A stretch of DNA of 5,605 nucleotides from Candidatus Bathyarchaeota archaeon (GTDB lineage Archaea; Thermoproteota; Bathyarchaeia; 40CM-2-53-6; RBG-13-38-9), in the NCBI GenBank assembly GCA_030671315.1, contig DAOUZW010000086.1:1-5605 (forward strand), written 5' to 3'. Below the pieces are notes generated by a model, which did no database searches, was not told the DNA's origin, and saw only the letters and a program-made list of their open reading frames with translations. The translations under genes and the position numbers were made by a program. Positions 5,493 to 5,605 of the stretch are shown piece by piece; within the stretch, counting starts at the first letter, position 1; the number at the start of each line of letters is the position of its first letter.

Positions 5493-5605
5493 GTCAAATT
5501 ATAGGTATTTGAAATATACGCATCATTTTTACTATATTGCATAAAAAAACAAATTAGGGTAATATTGTTTTTATTCAACGAATTCAGAATACTTTCAAAC
5601 ATTTG

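Noticed and set aside
5545..5572. 8-bp inverted repeat AAAAACAA / TTGTTTTT with a 12-nt loop
   Set aside because: The arms are almost all A and T runs, so the pairing is weak and expected by chance; the T-run on the minus strand might end a gene beyond the window, but nothing shows this.
5474..5605. Minus-strand frame open from the window edge to a TGA at 5474-5476, possibly the end of another gene
   Set aside because: The 43 codons give an Asn/Ile/Phe-rich sequence without a motif, cover the likely hydrolase promoter, and such a run is not rare in AT-rich DNA. The upstream sequence would decide it.
1..5605. CRISPR array, tRNA or rRNA gene, insertion sequence, toxin-antitoxin or phage-defence genes
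   Set aside because: I looked for these and saw no regularly spaced repeats, cloverleaf-type sequence, terminal inverted repeats with a transposase, or small linked gene pairs; coding density and gene types are those of an ordinary chromosomal region.

Overview
The window looks like chromosomal DNA from an archaeon of the TACK group, most likely Bathyarchaeia or a deep-branching Thaumarchaeota relative. The main reason is a complete eukaryote-type DNA topoisomerase IB, which among archaea is characteristic of Thaumarchaeota and related lineages. Supporting signs are a DUF166-like protein (a mostly archaeal family), a stand-alone Lrp/AsnC ligand-binding domain, AT-rich DNA with archaeal TATA-like elements about 25 nt ahead of likely transcription starts, and a TTG start. 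The lineage is inferred from gene content as I recall it, not from a search.

Layout from left to right: (1) 1-582, + strand, the 3' part of a DUF166-like gene whose start lies outside the window. (2) 587-826, - strand, a stand-alone RAM (Lrp/AsnC ligand-binding) protein whose stop is 4 nt from that of the first gene. (3) About 1022-2539, + strand, DNA topoisomerase IB, divergent from the RAM gene. (4) 2564 to about 3493, - strand, an M48-type zinc metallopeptidase with a zinc ribbon at each end, convergent with the topoisomerase gene. (5) 3629-4603, + strand, a BKACE (DUF849, beta-keto acid cleavage) enzyme, divergent from the peptidase and followed by a hairpin plus T-tract. (6) 4702 to about 5460, - strand, an alpha/beta hydrolase convergent with the BKACE gene. 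The last ~145 bases hold the hydrolase promoter and AT-rich DNA with no gene I can support.

Neighbouring genes alternate in strand throughout, so there is no operon and each gene probably has its own promoter. The six genes do not form a recognisable pathway: one DNA-topology enzyme, one possible amino-acid sensor, one peptidase, one beta-keto acid cleaving enzyme, one general hydrolase and one protein of unknown function. I see no tRNA, rRNA, CRISPR array, insertion sequence or defence system. I found no convincing new multi-gene system. The points most worth a second look are the protease with a zinc ribbon at each end, the C-terminal extension and altered motif of the DUF166-like protein, the orphan BKACE enzyme, and the bacterial-looking terminator hairpin.
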